DNA of 64,000 nt from assembly GCA_001643675.2 (NCBI GenBank), contig LSRY02000007.1, positions 811,001-875,000 of the forward strand. The letters are read 5' to 3'. Shown piece by piece: positions 1 to 9,886 of the stretch. A program made the translations under genes and the position numbers. A model generated the notes under the pieces. That model was not told where the DNA came from. It saw only the letters and a list, made by a program, of their open reading frames with translations, and did no database searches. Position 1 is the first letter of the stretch. Each line of letters starts with the position of its first letter. Source of the stretch: Monocercomonoides exilis (taxonomy: Eukaryota > Preaxostyla > Oxymonadida > Polymastigidae).

Positions 1-1
1 A

Positions 2-176
2 ACTAAAAATAAGCACAAGTATCGACTACCAATTTCTCTGGAATTATCCTTTGTTGCTCGAAATATTATGACAATGCTGACTATTAGTTTAATCAGTTCT
101 TCATTCTTCAGTCCGAAACATCGAAAATATATCACGAGTGATTAAAGCCATCTCCCATTTGAAAGCACTTCTTTAA
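2..176 (+). CDS. 3' end of an unidentified plus-strand gene (two exons)
   Basis: An open frame enters from the left edge and runs to position 86. Removing a 25-base GT-AG intron (87-111, starting GTTTAA and ending TTCTTCAG) joins it in frame to 112-176, which ends in TAA at 174-176. The joined C-terminus reads as an amphipathic helical segment, with NIENISRVIKAISHLKALL at the very end. No family is recognised; it looks like helical-repeat protein. The in-frame splice across a consensus intron is the main support. An unspliced reading stops at a TAA near 139, so the spliced form is preferred. Confidence 0.45.
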
Positions 177-223
177 CTTCTTTTTTGTTCATTTCCTCTT
201 CGTTCTTTTTTTAATCCGCTCTT

Positions 224-288
224 TCAATGAGCTCGTCCATTTTCTTTTGCTGTCTCTCTCACAAATTGCGGTTCATCCACAACAACTT
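224..288 (-). CDS. Candidate terminal exon, minus strand
   Basis: On the minus strand a 3' splice-like TTTTTAAG at 289-297 is followed by a 21-residue frame, VVVDEPQFVRETAKENGRAH at its end, with TGA at 224-226. It would converge on the plus-strand gene ending at 176. I could not find a convincing upstream exon joined in phase, so it may be chance. A plus-strand frame over 247-438 also looks protein-like, so strand is not certain. Confidence 0.25.
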
Positions 289-293
289 CTTAA

Positions 294-1041
294 AAACTTT
301 CATTCCAATATTGTTTTATCAGAAGTCTCAAGCCGACTGATTGGAAATTTGCAACAGATTGCTTCGTTCCTTATATCTTTTTGTAAGTCATTTGACTTTA
401 TTCAAACAAAACTCTTTTTAAACTTTAATCATAAATAAGTTAAAAATTTTTTTACAGCCAAAATGTTTATAAAATAATTTTTTCAAACACAACATTTATA
501 ATTGTACAAGAAAAGATAGCTATTTCCATTTTATTCCGTTGAACTTTGTTTTCACTTTGTTGAACACTTCCTTTCAATTTATGTTTTAAGTATTGACAAG
601 AAAATCGAAAAAAATGATTGTGACAGTTTTAATTGCATAAAATGAACATCAATATTGTGTAAACTGCTGTTCTTTATCGTATTATCAGTCTTCTCCATTT
701 CAATGAATGTTGCATTTTAAAAACACAACATTTTTATTATTCTATTCGAAAACAAAGAAATTCAGATAATGATAGAAATAGAATTAAAAAATCCTCAAGC
801 AAATACAAAAACTCACATATTTATTTCGTTTTTAAAAAGAATTGGTGTGAAATATGTAACATATCTATTTTATTTTGGTAAATTTCTCATTCTGCTTTGT
901 AATGGTATATGTTGATCAAAAGTTTAATTTTATAAAATAAGCAAAATATTTTTTCTCAAATATTTCAAATATCAAATTTATTCAAAAGAGAAACAATTTT
1001 CATCTGATTTTTTAACTGATTAATTTTTAATAAAATGATAA

Positions 1042-1132
<91 letters not shown>

Positions 1133-1336
1133 TGGAAAATTTGTGACGGACGTGACAAATTTTTTTCTTCACGTCACCCAGGGTAACTTGTTAGATGCAC
1201 TTTACAACATTATTTAAAAAATAAATTTTTTTAAAACAATTTGCGAAAGAAAATTTTTTGAACTCATGGCCCATAAAAAATAACACTTAACTTGAAACTT
1301 CATTTTTTGTTTGGAAAAGTTGATTTCAATTCACAG
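294..1336. other. AT-rich intergenic region
   Basis: AT-rich DNA with many short stops in all frames and no supported gene. It holds the T tract at 1046-1131. Just after that tract lies a short non-random segment (1142-1178, TTGTGACGGACGTGAC and following) that resembles 9712-9747. Both lie 160-195 bases upstream of a plus-strand start codon. Confidence 0.5.
1046..1131 (+). repeat. Poly(T) tract, about 83 T in 86 bases
   Basis: A run of 42 T, then A and C, then 42 T. It is one of five long A/T homopolymers in the window, all of them intergenic. The length may be inexact in the assembly. Confidence 0.95.
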
Positions 1337-3364
1337 ATGTTAAAAGCAAAGGCAAATCTTGAAAATGGCAAAGGAAAAAATTACAGTGCAGCTTTCAGCA
1401 AGCTGGATGCCATTGAAGAATTTCAGTTTTTAATTAACGGTTTTGATTGTTTTTCAATTTCAAAGAAAATTCAATTTGAATTTCGAACAATATTTCTCAA
1501 TGGACCAGAAATTATGCTGAAAGAAGGGGAAATGCTTGAGGAGCAGCTGAAAAGGCTTTATCATCTTCTCAAAATTGTTGATCCAGAAAATGATGATATT
1601 CAAGGCTTCTGTGATGATACAAACTTTATGGAAAAATTAAAAACCATTTGCGGTAAATTTCATAAGCCAATCGAACTTTTAGCAGCTCGTGTTGTTGGAC
1701 ACGTGAGCCGAATAATATGTTTTGAAAGAAATTCCTATATAGAGGAAATACCAATAGATGCTGAAATTTTTCCAGAAGAAATTGCACGTCTTGTGAAATA
1801 TATTCCTTGCTTTTTCTCGGAAGGCAATTGTCATTCAATTGAAGATGACATGGCTCATTTGGGTGAATGTGACAATGAAGACGTATGCTTATTCACAACA
1901 GCAGTTTTTCGGTACTTCACAACGAATTGTGGTATATTTTTTCTATTTGACAGATATTTTGATGATTATTATTATTTGTCCATTTTTAAAAAAGGGATGA
2001 CTCCATTATTTGGATGCGGGTATCCTGACAATATTGGGGAGTGGCTTCATGGTTTATTGTCTAACAACATTCATTCTGTTGTTTTGGATTCATTGCACAT
2101 GTTGAGAAGGTTTTTTAATTCCCACATAATTCTTGACCATGGAGAAGATGCAAAAACAAACAGTCTGCTTGCCATTGATTCGTTTGTTCCTTCCCCAAAT
2201 CCGCCAGACACCTTGCAGCATTCACATGCACAGCGGCGCAGCACACATCCTTCTGGTTGGATGCCTCCAGTATATTCGAAGGGTCCAGTATGCACTATTG
2301 CTCTGAGTGCATTGAATTGCTTGTTTGCCATCACAAGCGAATTACATGACGGATTTGTGTAATTACTGACAAGCCAAGAAAAAATTGTGGAAAAAATGAA
2401 GAGTTATTTGTTTGGCGATTGGACAGAAGAAAGCTGGAAGGAAATTTTCAGAGGGAGCAAATTTTATGATGATGATGATGAAAGAATAAATATGTTCTCT
2501 TCTGGCGGTGCGAATTTCCAGCAGATGGACAACGGATTGTATTGCGAAGAGAAAAGTGCCAAAGAAATGATATTGCACTTTCGTGAGATAGTTGTTAAAT
2601 GCTTTCGTATATGGATTTCTATTCCTATTTCGCTAGGGATCACGAAATTCATCAAAAGAGATGTGTTGGGAAGAATAGCATTCCTGCTGTGTGAAACAGC
2701 AAGCGACACGACGAGAGAAGAGGCAGAAAAAGCGCTTTCGAGTGCATGGGCGAATTTGTCATCGAATGCTCATATTGTGCCACATCTGAAAAGGATAGAC
2801 GAATATGATCTCAAACAACATGACTGCCTTCCTCAGCCGTTGCGTGAAAGTTTGACAAGGATGTTGATGGAGGTCTGTGAAGAAGAAGGAGTCATTGATA
2901 TATTGTGGGGGCATATAACTCTATTTGACTCCAAAGATCATTTAGATGCTGAAAGTGAAAAACGAATGAAAGACAGAATGAAGGCAAATTGTGATTTGAA
3001 GATGTGCCCGATTTGTGCAATGTATTCGAATACAAATATTGATCAAGAAGAAAAGGAAGAAGAAGAAGAAGAAGAAAAGGAAGAAGAAGAAGAAGAAATT
3101 AAAAAAGAAGAAGAAACAAAAGAGCAAGGAGAGAATCACAACACAGATGATGGAAAATATTTTGAAAGCCCAGAATTGACTTCTTATAAAGAATGCTCTC
3201 TGAAGCCCCTTGCTGAATGTTTGAATGCAGGAAGAATATCAAAAAACGCATATGAAAGGATGCGATATAACGCATTTAATTTCTTTTATTTTTGGACAAA
3301 AGAAGATAAATGCAGTCAAAATAGCAATGTCGAATCTGGAAATGAAGATTGCAATGAAATTTAG
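1337..3364 (+). CDS. Charged helical protein of unknown function, with an in-frame TAA
   Basis: The frame starts at ATG 1337, directly after TTCACAG, which may be a 3' splice site of a 5'UTR intron. It reads 341 codons, meets TAA at 2360-2362, then continues in the same frame to TAG at 3362-3364, 675 aa if read through. The two sides read as one protein: GFV, stop, LLTSQEKIVEKMKSYLFGDW. Removing a 15-base GT-AG segment (2359-2373) would also restore the frame, giving GFVQEKIVEKM. The protein is soluble and helical, with an E/K-rich run near 3040-3125 and no signal peptide. I do not recognise a named domain. Its style resembles large lineage-specific oxymonad families, an impression only. It may be a gene with one nonsense change, a recent pseudogene, or a gene with a tiny intron. 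Confidence 0.6.
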
Positions 3365-3921
3365 TTGATTGAATTTATTCATATGTAAATGTATATGTGT
3401 AAATATTGAATGTGAAGAGAGAAAAAGAAAAAGAAAATGAGAGACGTTTTACCATTTTTTTGAGGTTTTAAAGATATAGGTTTTTTCTGTTTTTTTATTT
3501 TTTTATTTTTTATTTTTATTTTTATTTTTATTATTTTTTTTTGAATTTGAGATTTTCTTTGTTCAAAATATTATTATATTAAAGTTGTATAATGACTTTT
3601 GATTTTTTCAATTAAGAGAAATTTTATTTTTTCTGGACAGACAATGAGCTTTGCTGATTTACAGTTGAGATGGGAAATCAGATAATTTTTCTTTTGAAAG
3701 AATTCATTTAGATGAAATTTTTTATCTTTTTTTTGTCCTCCTTTGACAATTGCTATTCTTTTTCATGTTGAACAATCTTGGTATTTTTATATGTATTTCA
3801 TCAGAATAGCTTTATGTACTTATAAATGCTTTTCATCCCATTCATCAATAAAAAAAAATTTTTTTTGGACTTTTTGCTTTTTATTCTTTATTTTTTTTTT
3901 AAGGTTGAAGTGTATAAAAAT
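3365..3921 (+). other. Intergenic spacer with T-rich 3' and 5' flanks
   Basis: The spacer between two plus-strand genes contains A/T-rich low-complexity stretches (3480-3545, TTTTTATT-type) and no supported gene. An upstream in-frame extension of the next gene (from 3826) is rejected because it encodes only poly-F/K from T/A tracts and would displace the signal peptide. Confidence 0.6.
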
Positions 3922-6900
3922 ATGGTCAAGATCAAAAAAGATTCTTTCTGGCAAAAACACAGCTTTATGTTTTTGTTTTTGAGCGCTTTGTGCTGCATCT
4001 ACGATATTAATTGCGTTGATGAGAATGGAGGGGAAGAAATGCAAACAACCAGAGAAAAGGTGGATGCGTTTTTCTCGAGAAAAGTGAACTGTGCTTCTAA
4101 AGGAATTGACTGTCTGAGTCTTAATTCTCCCGCACGTTTCTGGGAATATAAAGAAATTACAGAAAAAGCTGACGGTACCGCAGATAAGAGGAACAAAATG
4201 GATTTTGGAGACTTGGACAATTTCAGCTCGCAAAAAGACAACGAGAAAAGTTTTTCTGAAGGACATGCAAAAATTATGTATAAAGAAATGCAAAGAAACG
4301 ATGAAAGTGAAGTTAAAGTGGATGGAGAAAACGGGGTTGACAGCGAAGAATGTGGTCTTTCTGGAAATGCGCCATGCAAAACCCTAAAAAAGGCAGTGGC
4401 TCACTGCAAGCCCGAAGGGATGTTGCAGATCCGCACAGCAGAAAATTGCAATAAATTTGACACTGAGCCAATTGTTATTGATGGGCGTCTCATCAAACTT
4501 GATAACGGAGACGAAAGCATAATTCGTGTCACAACAGCTTTGGACGAAAAGAAAGTGAAAAATGGGGATGCTCTGTTTTATGTGAAAGGCAAAGGGTATT
4601 TATACATTGGCTATGCTGAAATTTGCGTGGATACAAAACGAGAAAGTGGAAGAAATCAGGGGCTAATTGTTGTGGAAGGAGAAGACTCGCAAATTGAAAT
4701 GGTCAGATCGAATATCAGCAATACAGAAGCTGGGAATGGACTGAGCTGCGTGCTTATTGAATGCAAGTCGGGGAAAATGACATTTCAATATGTTGAGATC
4801 ACAAATTTTGTATCTTCCAATGCACTGATACTTGCTGAATCTTCTCCAAAAATTGAATTTTCACACATTATATTGGACACCATCACTTCAAAAAGTGAAA
4901 CTCAATCGGTTGTGACTGTGATGGGAGGGTGTCAATCTGCAAAATTTGATGGCTGCACATTTACAAATTGCTGGTCAACAGAGCACAGATTGGGAGGTGC
5001 GTTATATTTAGAAATAACGAATAGCGAGCATCCTTGCATATTTTTTCGAATGCATTTCACGAATTGTTCGTGCGGAAAAGCAAACGAGAACGCAGATGGG
5101 CTGAATGTTCAACTGAATGATGAATCAAAAGGAGGAGCAATGTTTATTCAAGCAGCAGACGAAGCAACAAAAACACTGAAACTTACATTGAAAGAATTTA
5201 TATTCTCCAATTGTGCAGCAGAGAAAGGGGAATATATTTATTTTTCATTTCCAACAGGAAAAGAGCAGATCGACGAAGAGCAGTTTTATTTCGAGATGGA
5301 AGGGATTTACGGGAAGCAGAATTACATATTGCTTGAAGATCGGAAAGAAGGAAGAATAATTGACCTGATGGCAGACAAAGAGAATATGTTGCCATACCAT
5401 TCAGAAAACATCTATGTCGGAGGCGAAAAAGCAAGCAACGAGAAAACGTGTGGGCGAAAAGAAGAACCGTGCTCTCAGCTGAGTGGCATGGCCAAGCGTG
5501 AAACATGGAGAAATCGCATGTCATTGCATATCATTGGAAAAGTGCTTGTGAATGAGCCTTTTTCTGGCTGCCAAAGAACAGCATTTTCTTCGATGAGTGG
5601 TTCTTTATCGATGGCTTCAGCAAAAAGTGAAGAGAACAGGGGAACACTTCGAATTGGCGCAAATTTGAAGGCAGGAAAATCGATTGCAGTGCTTGGAGGC
5701 GAGAACACTTTTTTTTCGTTTAATCATGTTGACATTGAGTATCCAGACGCCATTGAAGGAGATGCGCTGAATGTGTTGTATGGAAGAAATAGTATTCGTG
5801 TTGTTGACGTTGTTTTTCGGCCTTGGTTCACCGGCTTGAAAGGTGAAAACGTGCTTGGAGGAGAAGGGCAATTGCTTCCATACAAGCTGATTGAATTTGA
5901 ACACACTTCTCAAGAATTTTCACAACTTGTCATTTACGGGAGAAACAAAAACATCACCCAAAGAAGTCAGCGTGAAAGCGATGGGACGGCTAATGGCCTC
6001 AGAGCTTTTCGGAGTGTTAAAAATGAGGAGCATTTGAATTATGGAAGTGAAGAGAACAATCTGTTGTGTTCGTGGGATTCGGGGATTGTTTTTCTGAATG
6101 ATACAGGTTCAACAGATATTAATGACAGCTTGTTCGTTGACATCAGCGATGGAGTCATATTTTCTTCTCTTGGTTCATTGAATTTGTACAACTGTAGCTT
6201 TGTTAACAACCATCCAATTGATGCAGGGTGGGAGAAATTTCCATCTTTGCGGCACAATATTCAATTCAATGAAGGAGGGCATTATTTGATTCAAGTTGAA
6301 TCGCTATCTCCAGGAAGCGATGGACTTGATGGAAAGCCGTTTGGAATGGTTACCGAAAAAGAGCCAAGTGGAACAGTTGTTGAGAACATGGATTCATATT
6401 TCTTTTCACCCGTTTTGAAGAATGTTACACTGAAAAGAGAAGAAGAAGCTGGCCAAAAGAATGAACTTCATAGCAAAAATGAAATTGAGAAAGAAATTGA
6501 AGCAGTTGTGCATGGATTGTATCTGTTTCCTTGTGGACTGACATTTGAGGCTTCGAAAAAAAGGAAAGGAGAAGAAATGAAGTGGACAAATTGCCCAGTT
6601 TCAGAATATACAAATGAGACAGAAATGAAAGTGAGGATTCCTCCGTCTTTGCTTGATGTGGATGATTACACATCAGTTGTCTGTCGCTTGACTTATCCGA
6701 GCGGAATTATTAATGGAGAAAAGAAGCATTCAATCAATGCAATTATGGTGAAGCAGAAGAAAAACGAGACAAACGAGAACAGTCCAAAGAAATTGACGAA
6801 AGCACAGCTTATTGCGATTATTGTTTCTGTGGGCGCTTTTGCTGTTGTTGCTGTTGTGGTTGTGGTTGTGACGATTGTATGTGCAGTTCGATTTAAAAAG

Positions 6901-6939
6901 CGCAGGCAATACAACGCAATAAAAGAAACGAATTATTGA
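3922..6939 (+). CDS. Secreted, membrane-anchored beta-helix (pectin-lyase-like) surface protein
   Basis: Single-exon, 1,005 aa, ending in TGA. The chosen ATG (3922) gives a signal peptide: basic MVKIKK, then a hydrophobic core (FMFLFLSALCC) and a likely cleavage site near residue 30. Two related segments, CGLSGNAPCKTLKKA near residue 144 and CGRKEEPCSQLSGMA near residue 509, each carry a CxxxxxPC pair that introduces a right-handed parallel beta-helix block, as in pectin-lyase-fold surface proteins of protists. Blocks of short beta/Asn-rich turns follow (FTNCWST, SNCAAEK, NLYNCSF). Near the C-terminus one transmembrane helix (LIAIIVSVGAFAVV and following Val-rich residues, about 962-988) precedes a short basic tail, RFKKRRQYNAIKETNY. 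The topology is type I, with most of the protein outside the cell or in the lumen. Ligand and enzymatic activity are unknown. Confidence 0.75.
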   Translation: MVKIKKDSFWQKHSFMFLFLSALCCIYDINCVDENGGEEMQTTREKVDAFFSRKVNCASKGIDCLSLNSPARFWEYKEITEKADGTADKRNKMDFGDLDNFSSQKDNEKSFSEGHAKIMYKEMQRNDESEVKVDGENGVDSEECGLSGNAPCKTLKKAVAHCKPEGMLQIRTAENCNKFDTEPIVIDGRLIKLDNGDESIIRVTTALDEKKVKNGDALFYVKGKGYLYIGYAEICVDTKRESGRNQGLIVVEGEDSQIEMVRSNISNTEAGNGLSCVLIECKSGKMTFQYVEITNFVSSNALILAESSPKIEFSHIILDTITSKSETQSVVTVMGGCQSAKFDGCTFTNCWSTEHRLGGALYLEITNSEHPCIFFRMHFTNCSCGKANENADGLNVQLNDESKGGAMFIQAADEATKTLKLTLKEFIFSNCAAEKGEYIYFSFPTGKEQIDEEQFYFEMEGIYGKQNYILLEDRKEGRIIDLMADKENMLPYHSENIYVGGEKASNEKTCGRKEEPCSQLSGMAKRETWRNRMSLHIIGKVLVNEPFSGCQRTAFSSMSGSLSMASAKSEENRGTLRIGANLKAGKSIAVLGGENTFFSFNHVDIEYPDAIEGDALNVLYGRNSIRVVDVVFRPWFTGLKGENVLGGEGQLLPYKLIEFEHTSQEFSQLVIYGRNKNITQRSQRESDGTANGLRAFRSVKNEEHLNYGSEENNLLCSWDSGIVFLNDTGSTDINDSLFVDISDGVIFSSLGSLNLYNCSFVNNHPIDAGWEKFPSLRHNIQFNEGGHYLIQVESLSPGSDGLDGKPFGMVTEKEPSGTVVENMDSYFFSPVLKNVTLKREEEAGQKNELHSKNEIEKEIEAVVHGLYLFPCGLTFEASKKRKGEEMKWTNCPVSEYTNETEMKVRIPPSLLDVDDYTSVVCRLTYPSGIINGEKKHSINAIMVKQKKNETNENSPKKLTKAQLIAIIVSVGAFAVVAVVVVVVTIVCAVRFKKRRQYNAIKETNY

Positions 6940-7370
6940 ATTGGAATGTGTCAGTTTTCTCTGTTTTTATTTTTCAATTTTTATTTTTTTTAATTTTTGA
7001 TTTTTGATTGATTTCAATGTTATGTTTTTGGACACATGTTATGTTGTGTTCACAATGTTTGAAATTTTTGTTGTAAAAAAGTTTAAAAAAGACGTTTTAA
7101 GAATGCTTTACAGACCGAAATATAACAAGAGATTTGTTTAAACTTCGTCTTTTGTGTATTTTCTTAATATTTCCAATTTTATTTTATGTTTTCGAAATAC
7201 GAGAAGTCTCGTATTTGCTCTTTTTGATATTGCCGTTTGTGCACTTTATTTGAGTTCTTTAACTCTTCTGTGAGATTTTAACAGACTTGTGACGTTGGAT
7301 GAAATTATAATTTGACTAGATCTTTCTCTTATGAGGAGGATGCAAAAACTGTAGATTTTTTTATTTTTTT

Positions 7371-7414
7371 CTTTTCTTTTCTTTTCTTTTCTTTTCTTTT
7401 CTTTTCTTTTCTTT
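7371..7414 (+). repeat. (CTTTT)n microsatellite
   Basis: Nearly perfect CTTTT repeats, about nine copies. The same unit recurs inside an intron at 12321-12404. Confidence 0.9.
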
Positions 7415-7858
7415 TTTTCTATCTCATTGAAATTGTTATTTTTGAAATGTTGTTTATTTTTTTAAGTTTTCATTAGCCGTCGTTGACAAAAAAACAAACA
7501 AATTTTTAATAACATAAAAGATTATTTTCTTATTTTCAGTATTTTGAAATTTTGATTTGTTTGAAAAATTTTTTGCAGCGTGATTTAATGACACAAACTT
7601 TTTTTTTTTTGGAAATTCAAATAGAAAGACGAGTATTGAAAATTAAATTCCAATAATTTATCCAATTATGAACAAATGGGTAATTATTTATGAGATCATT
7701 GTTTTCCAAGATAATTTTTTTGTGCCAATCGAAATTCAAAAAAATGAACATTCTTTATCTTGTGAGACTTTGAATAATGTTTCATTCATATCTTTTCTTT
7801 TCATGCTATTCGTATGAAAAGTGGTAATATTATATTATTGCATTCATAAAACTTGTGA

Positions 7859-7859
<1 letters not shown>

Positions 7860-7918
<59 letters not shown>
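7860..7918 (+). repeat. Poly(A) tract, 59 A
   Basis: Uninterrupted A homopolymer, 58 bases before the 35-bp inverted-repeat arm of the 702-bp element. Confidence 0.95.
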
Positions 7919-7920
<2 letters not shown>

Positions 7921-7975
7921 ATCTATTGTTAGTAACAAATGAACAAAAAAGGTAATCAGATCCAAAAATTTTCCC

Positions 7976-8677
7976 ATATGGGTCATTCTTTTTGAAAAGT
8001 CGCAAAAGTTGAATTTTCAAATACAGTCAAAACCGGATTTAATCACGTCGAATATAATCACATTCGCCTATAGTCACATTTTTCGATGCACCGACATTTT
8101 TTGCTTGTTTTTCATTCATTTTTCATCGAATATAATCACAGGGATGAAAGTATATAATCACATTTTTAATTAAAATGGGTGACTTTTTCAATGAAAAATC
8201 GATTTTTTGATCAAAAATCTCAATTTTTCGCGTTTGCAAAAATGTGCTCAAATAAGTTAAAATAATATGCATTTTCGCAAAAAATTAATTTCGCAAGTGA
8301 AAAATGGGTTTTTTATGAAGAATTTTCAAAAATGAAAAAATCGACCCAAAATTAATTAATTAATTAATTAATTTTTATTTTTTTCTGTGTAAAGCAGCAT
8401 CGTGTATTATCACAATCGGATATAGTCACAAAAAGTTGTGCAAAAACCGATGTGATTATATCCGGTTTAGACTGTAAATCAAAAAATTCATATTTTGCTC
8501 AAATTTTCGTTTCCGCTTATGAATCTTCTTAATTATTCATGAAATGGCATTATCAAGTGATAGATTCAATGTTAGTGAAGTTTGGTGTTTGGAAACATAA
8601 TTTTGAGCAAATTTTGAAATTTTTTTTTCAATCTGAGAATAAAACATTTGCGACTTTTCAAAAAGAAAAACCCATAT
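7976..8677. mobile_element. 702-bp inverted-repeat element carrying a nested MITE
   Basis: The arms 7976-8010 and 8643-8677 are inverted copies, about 31 of 35 positions identical, starting ATATGGGT and containing TTTTTGAAAAGTCGCAAA. Between them lies the TA-flanked element at 8024-8474. Relatives of the arm (ATATGGGTGATTnTTTTTGA) occur at 8966, 46915, 48030 and, inverted, at 54023. This looks like a non-autonomous DNA element family with ATATGGGT ends. No transposase is visible, and a target duplication at the outer ends is not obvious. Confidence 0.55.
8024..8474. mobile_element. TA-flanked MITE of Tc1/mariner-pogo type (451 bp)
   Basis: The left end CAGTCAAAACCGGATTTAAT and the right end, read inward on the other strand as CAGTCTAAACCGGATATAAT, form terminal inverted repeats of about 29 bp with few mismatches. 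The dinucleotide TA flanks both ends (8022-8023 and 8475-8476), as expected of a TA target-site duplication. CAGT termini plus a TA duplication are typical of the Tc1/mariner/pogo superfamily. The interior repeats the unit ATAATCACA and contains (AATT)n at 8351-8372. It has no coding capacity, so it is a miniature, non-autonomous copy. Confidence 0.75.
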
Positions 8678-8917
8678 TGAAAAATCTTTATTATTCACAA
8701 AAATTTTGTGTTGTGAATAACTTTCAAATGTTCAACGAATCAGAAATTTTGTTATATGCAGAGAATAAAAAAAATCTTTGAAGAATTAGAAAAATACATA
8801 AACATGGAAGAATCAAAAGAAGAGTTTAGCTCAATGGATTTTGATACAGAAGAAAACCGAATAACAATGCAATCTGACCGTCTTGTTGAAAGCGATATCA
8901 AAAATTCGAATGCATAA
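8539..8917 (+). pseudogene. Broken reading frame with a frameshift in an A8 run
   Basis: A frame from 8539 reads to a TGA at 8779-8781. Just before it, at an A8 run near 8767-8774, a one-base shift moves into a second frame that reads IFEELEKYINMEESKEEF and ends NSNA at TAA 8915-8917. The second half has normal protein character and the two halves join naturally if one A is removed. The first half overlaps the right arm of the 702-bp element. It may be the decayed 3' end of a gene, possibly from the element itself. No family is recognised. Confidence 0.3.
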
Positions 8918-8965
8918 ACCGAATCAATCGAATCATTTTTTCAATCAATCTTTTTGAACAATTTT

Positions 8966-9232
8966 ATATGGGTGATTATTTTTGAAATCATAACTTTTTT
9001 CGGCATATCTGTTTTCAAAGATTTTAAGTTTTTTTGAAAAGAAATTTCAAATTCTGAAGAGAACTAATTTGGAAATTATTTAATAAAATCAATGTTTTGA
9101 CCTAATTAATGATAAAATTGTCTTCAATAAGCCTTTTCACTTTTCAATGTTCATTTGATAATATACAAGGTTATTTTTTGAACCAAAAATTTTGATTGAA
9201 AAAAAGCGATTTAAAAAAATAGTCGCCCATAT
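8966..9232. repeat. Second short inverted-repeat element (267 bp)
   Basis: It begins ATATGGGTGATTATTTTTGA and ends, on the other strand, with ATATGGGCGACTATTTTTTT, so the arms are imperfect inverted copies related to the arms of the 702-bp element. The interior is AT-rich and non-coding. Confidence 0.45.
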
Positions 9233-9331
9233 TATTAATGAAAATACAACAAAAACATACAAAAGAATTAACTTATTATATTTCATTATGTCAAATTATC
9301 TAATTTGTCCAAACATCTACTCATTTTTATC

Positions 9332-9332
<1 letters not shown>

Positions 9333-9385
<53 letters not shown>
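9333..9385 (+). repeat. Poly(A) tract, 53 A
   Basis: Uninterrupted A homopolymer in the spacer upstream of the CFAP52-like gene. Confidence 0.95.
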
Positions 9386-9390
<5 letters not shown>

Positions 9391-9886
9391 ATTCAAAAAA
9401 ACGAATTCAAAATTGGAAAAAAATTTGTTCAGTTTTTAAACAAAAAATTTTTGTTTGTGTTGTGAATCACTCTCATCGTGCAATACAAAAGTTAATTATT
9501 ATTATTGTTTAATAGTTTTATTTGAGTGTATTTTCATTTCGCAGGTATAATTTTTTTTAATAATGCTGATTTTTTGAATTGAATAAATTCAGTTTATAAC
9601 TTATTCAAAAATATCGGAAAAACATTTTCAGTAATGAAATATTTTAAACTTTATGATTATTAGAAGTTTTTGTGTCAACGTCCATAAGTGTTTTTTTTCA
9701 GAGGAAAAACTTTTGTGACGAATGTGACGAATTTTTCTTCAAAACACTCAGTGTTGTCAGCAAATATTTTTCAATAATAGTCTCACACTATTTTGATGAA
9801 GAAATTTTATTGACTGTGATTGATATTAACTTCTCGATCTTTTCCAAAACATTATAATAAAGATCACGAGAATAAACTGCTTTTAA

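Larger units (their letters stand above)
6940..9886. other. Repeat-rich intergenic region of 2.9 kb
   Basis: No intact gene is supported. It holds a pentanucleotide microsatellite, two long poly(A) tracts, two inverted-repeat elements, a nested TA-flanked element and one broken reading frame, each listed separately. The last 300 bases are the upstream region of the CFAP52-like gene. Confidence 0.6.

Noticed and set aside
2360-2362. TAA read as glutamine, an altered genetic code as in some oxymonads
   Set aside because: Fibrillarin, the CFAP52-like gene and Rictor end at TAA exactly where their families end, and no internal TAA or TAG interrupts the conserved genes after splicing.
3826-3921. 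N-terminal extension of the beta-helix protein
   Set aside because: It is encoded by T and A tracts and would bury the signal peptide. The ATG at 3922 is the better start.
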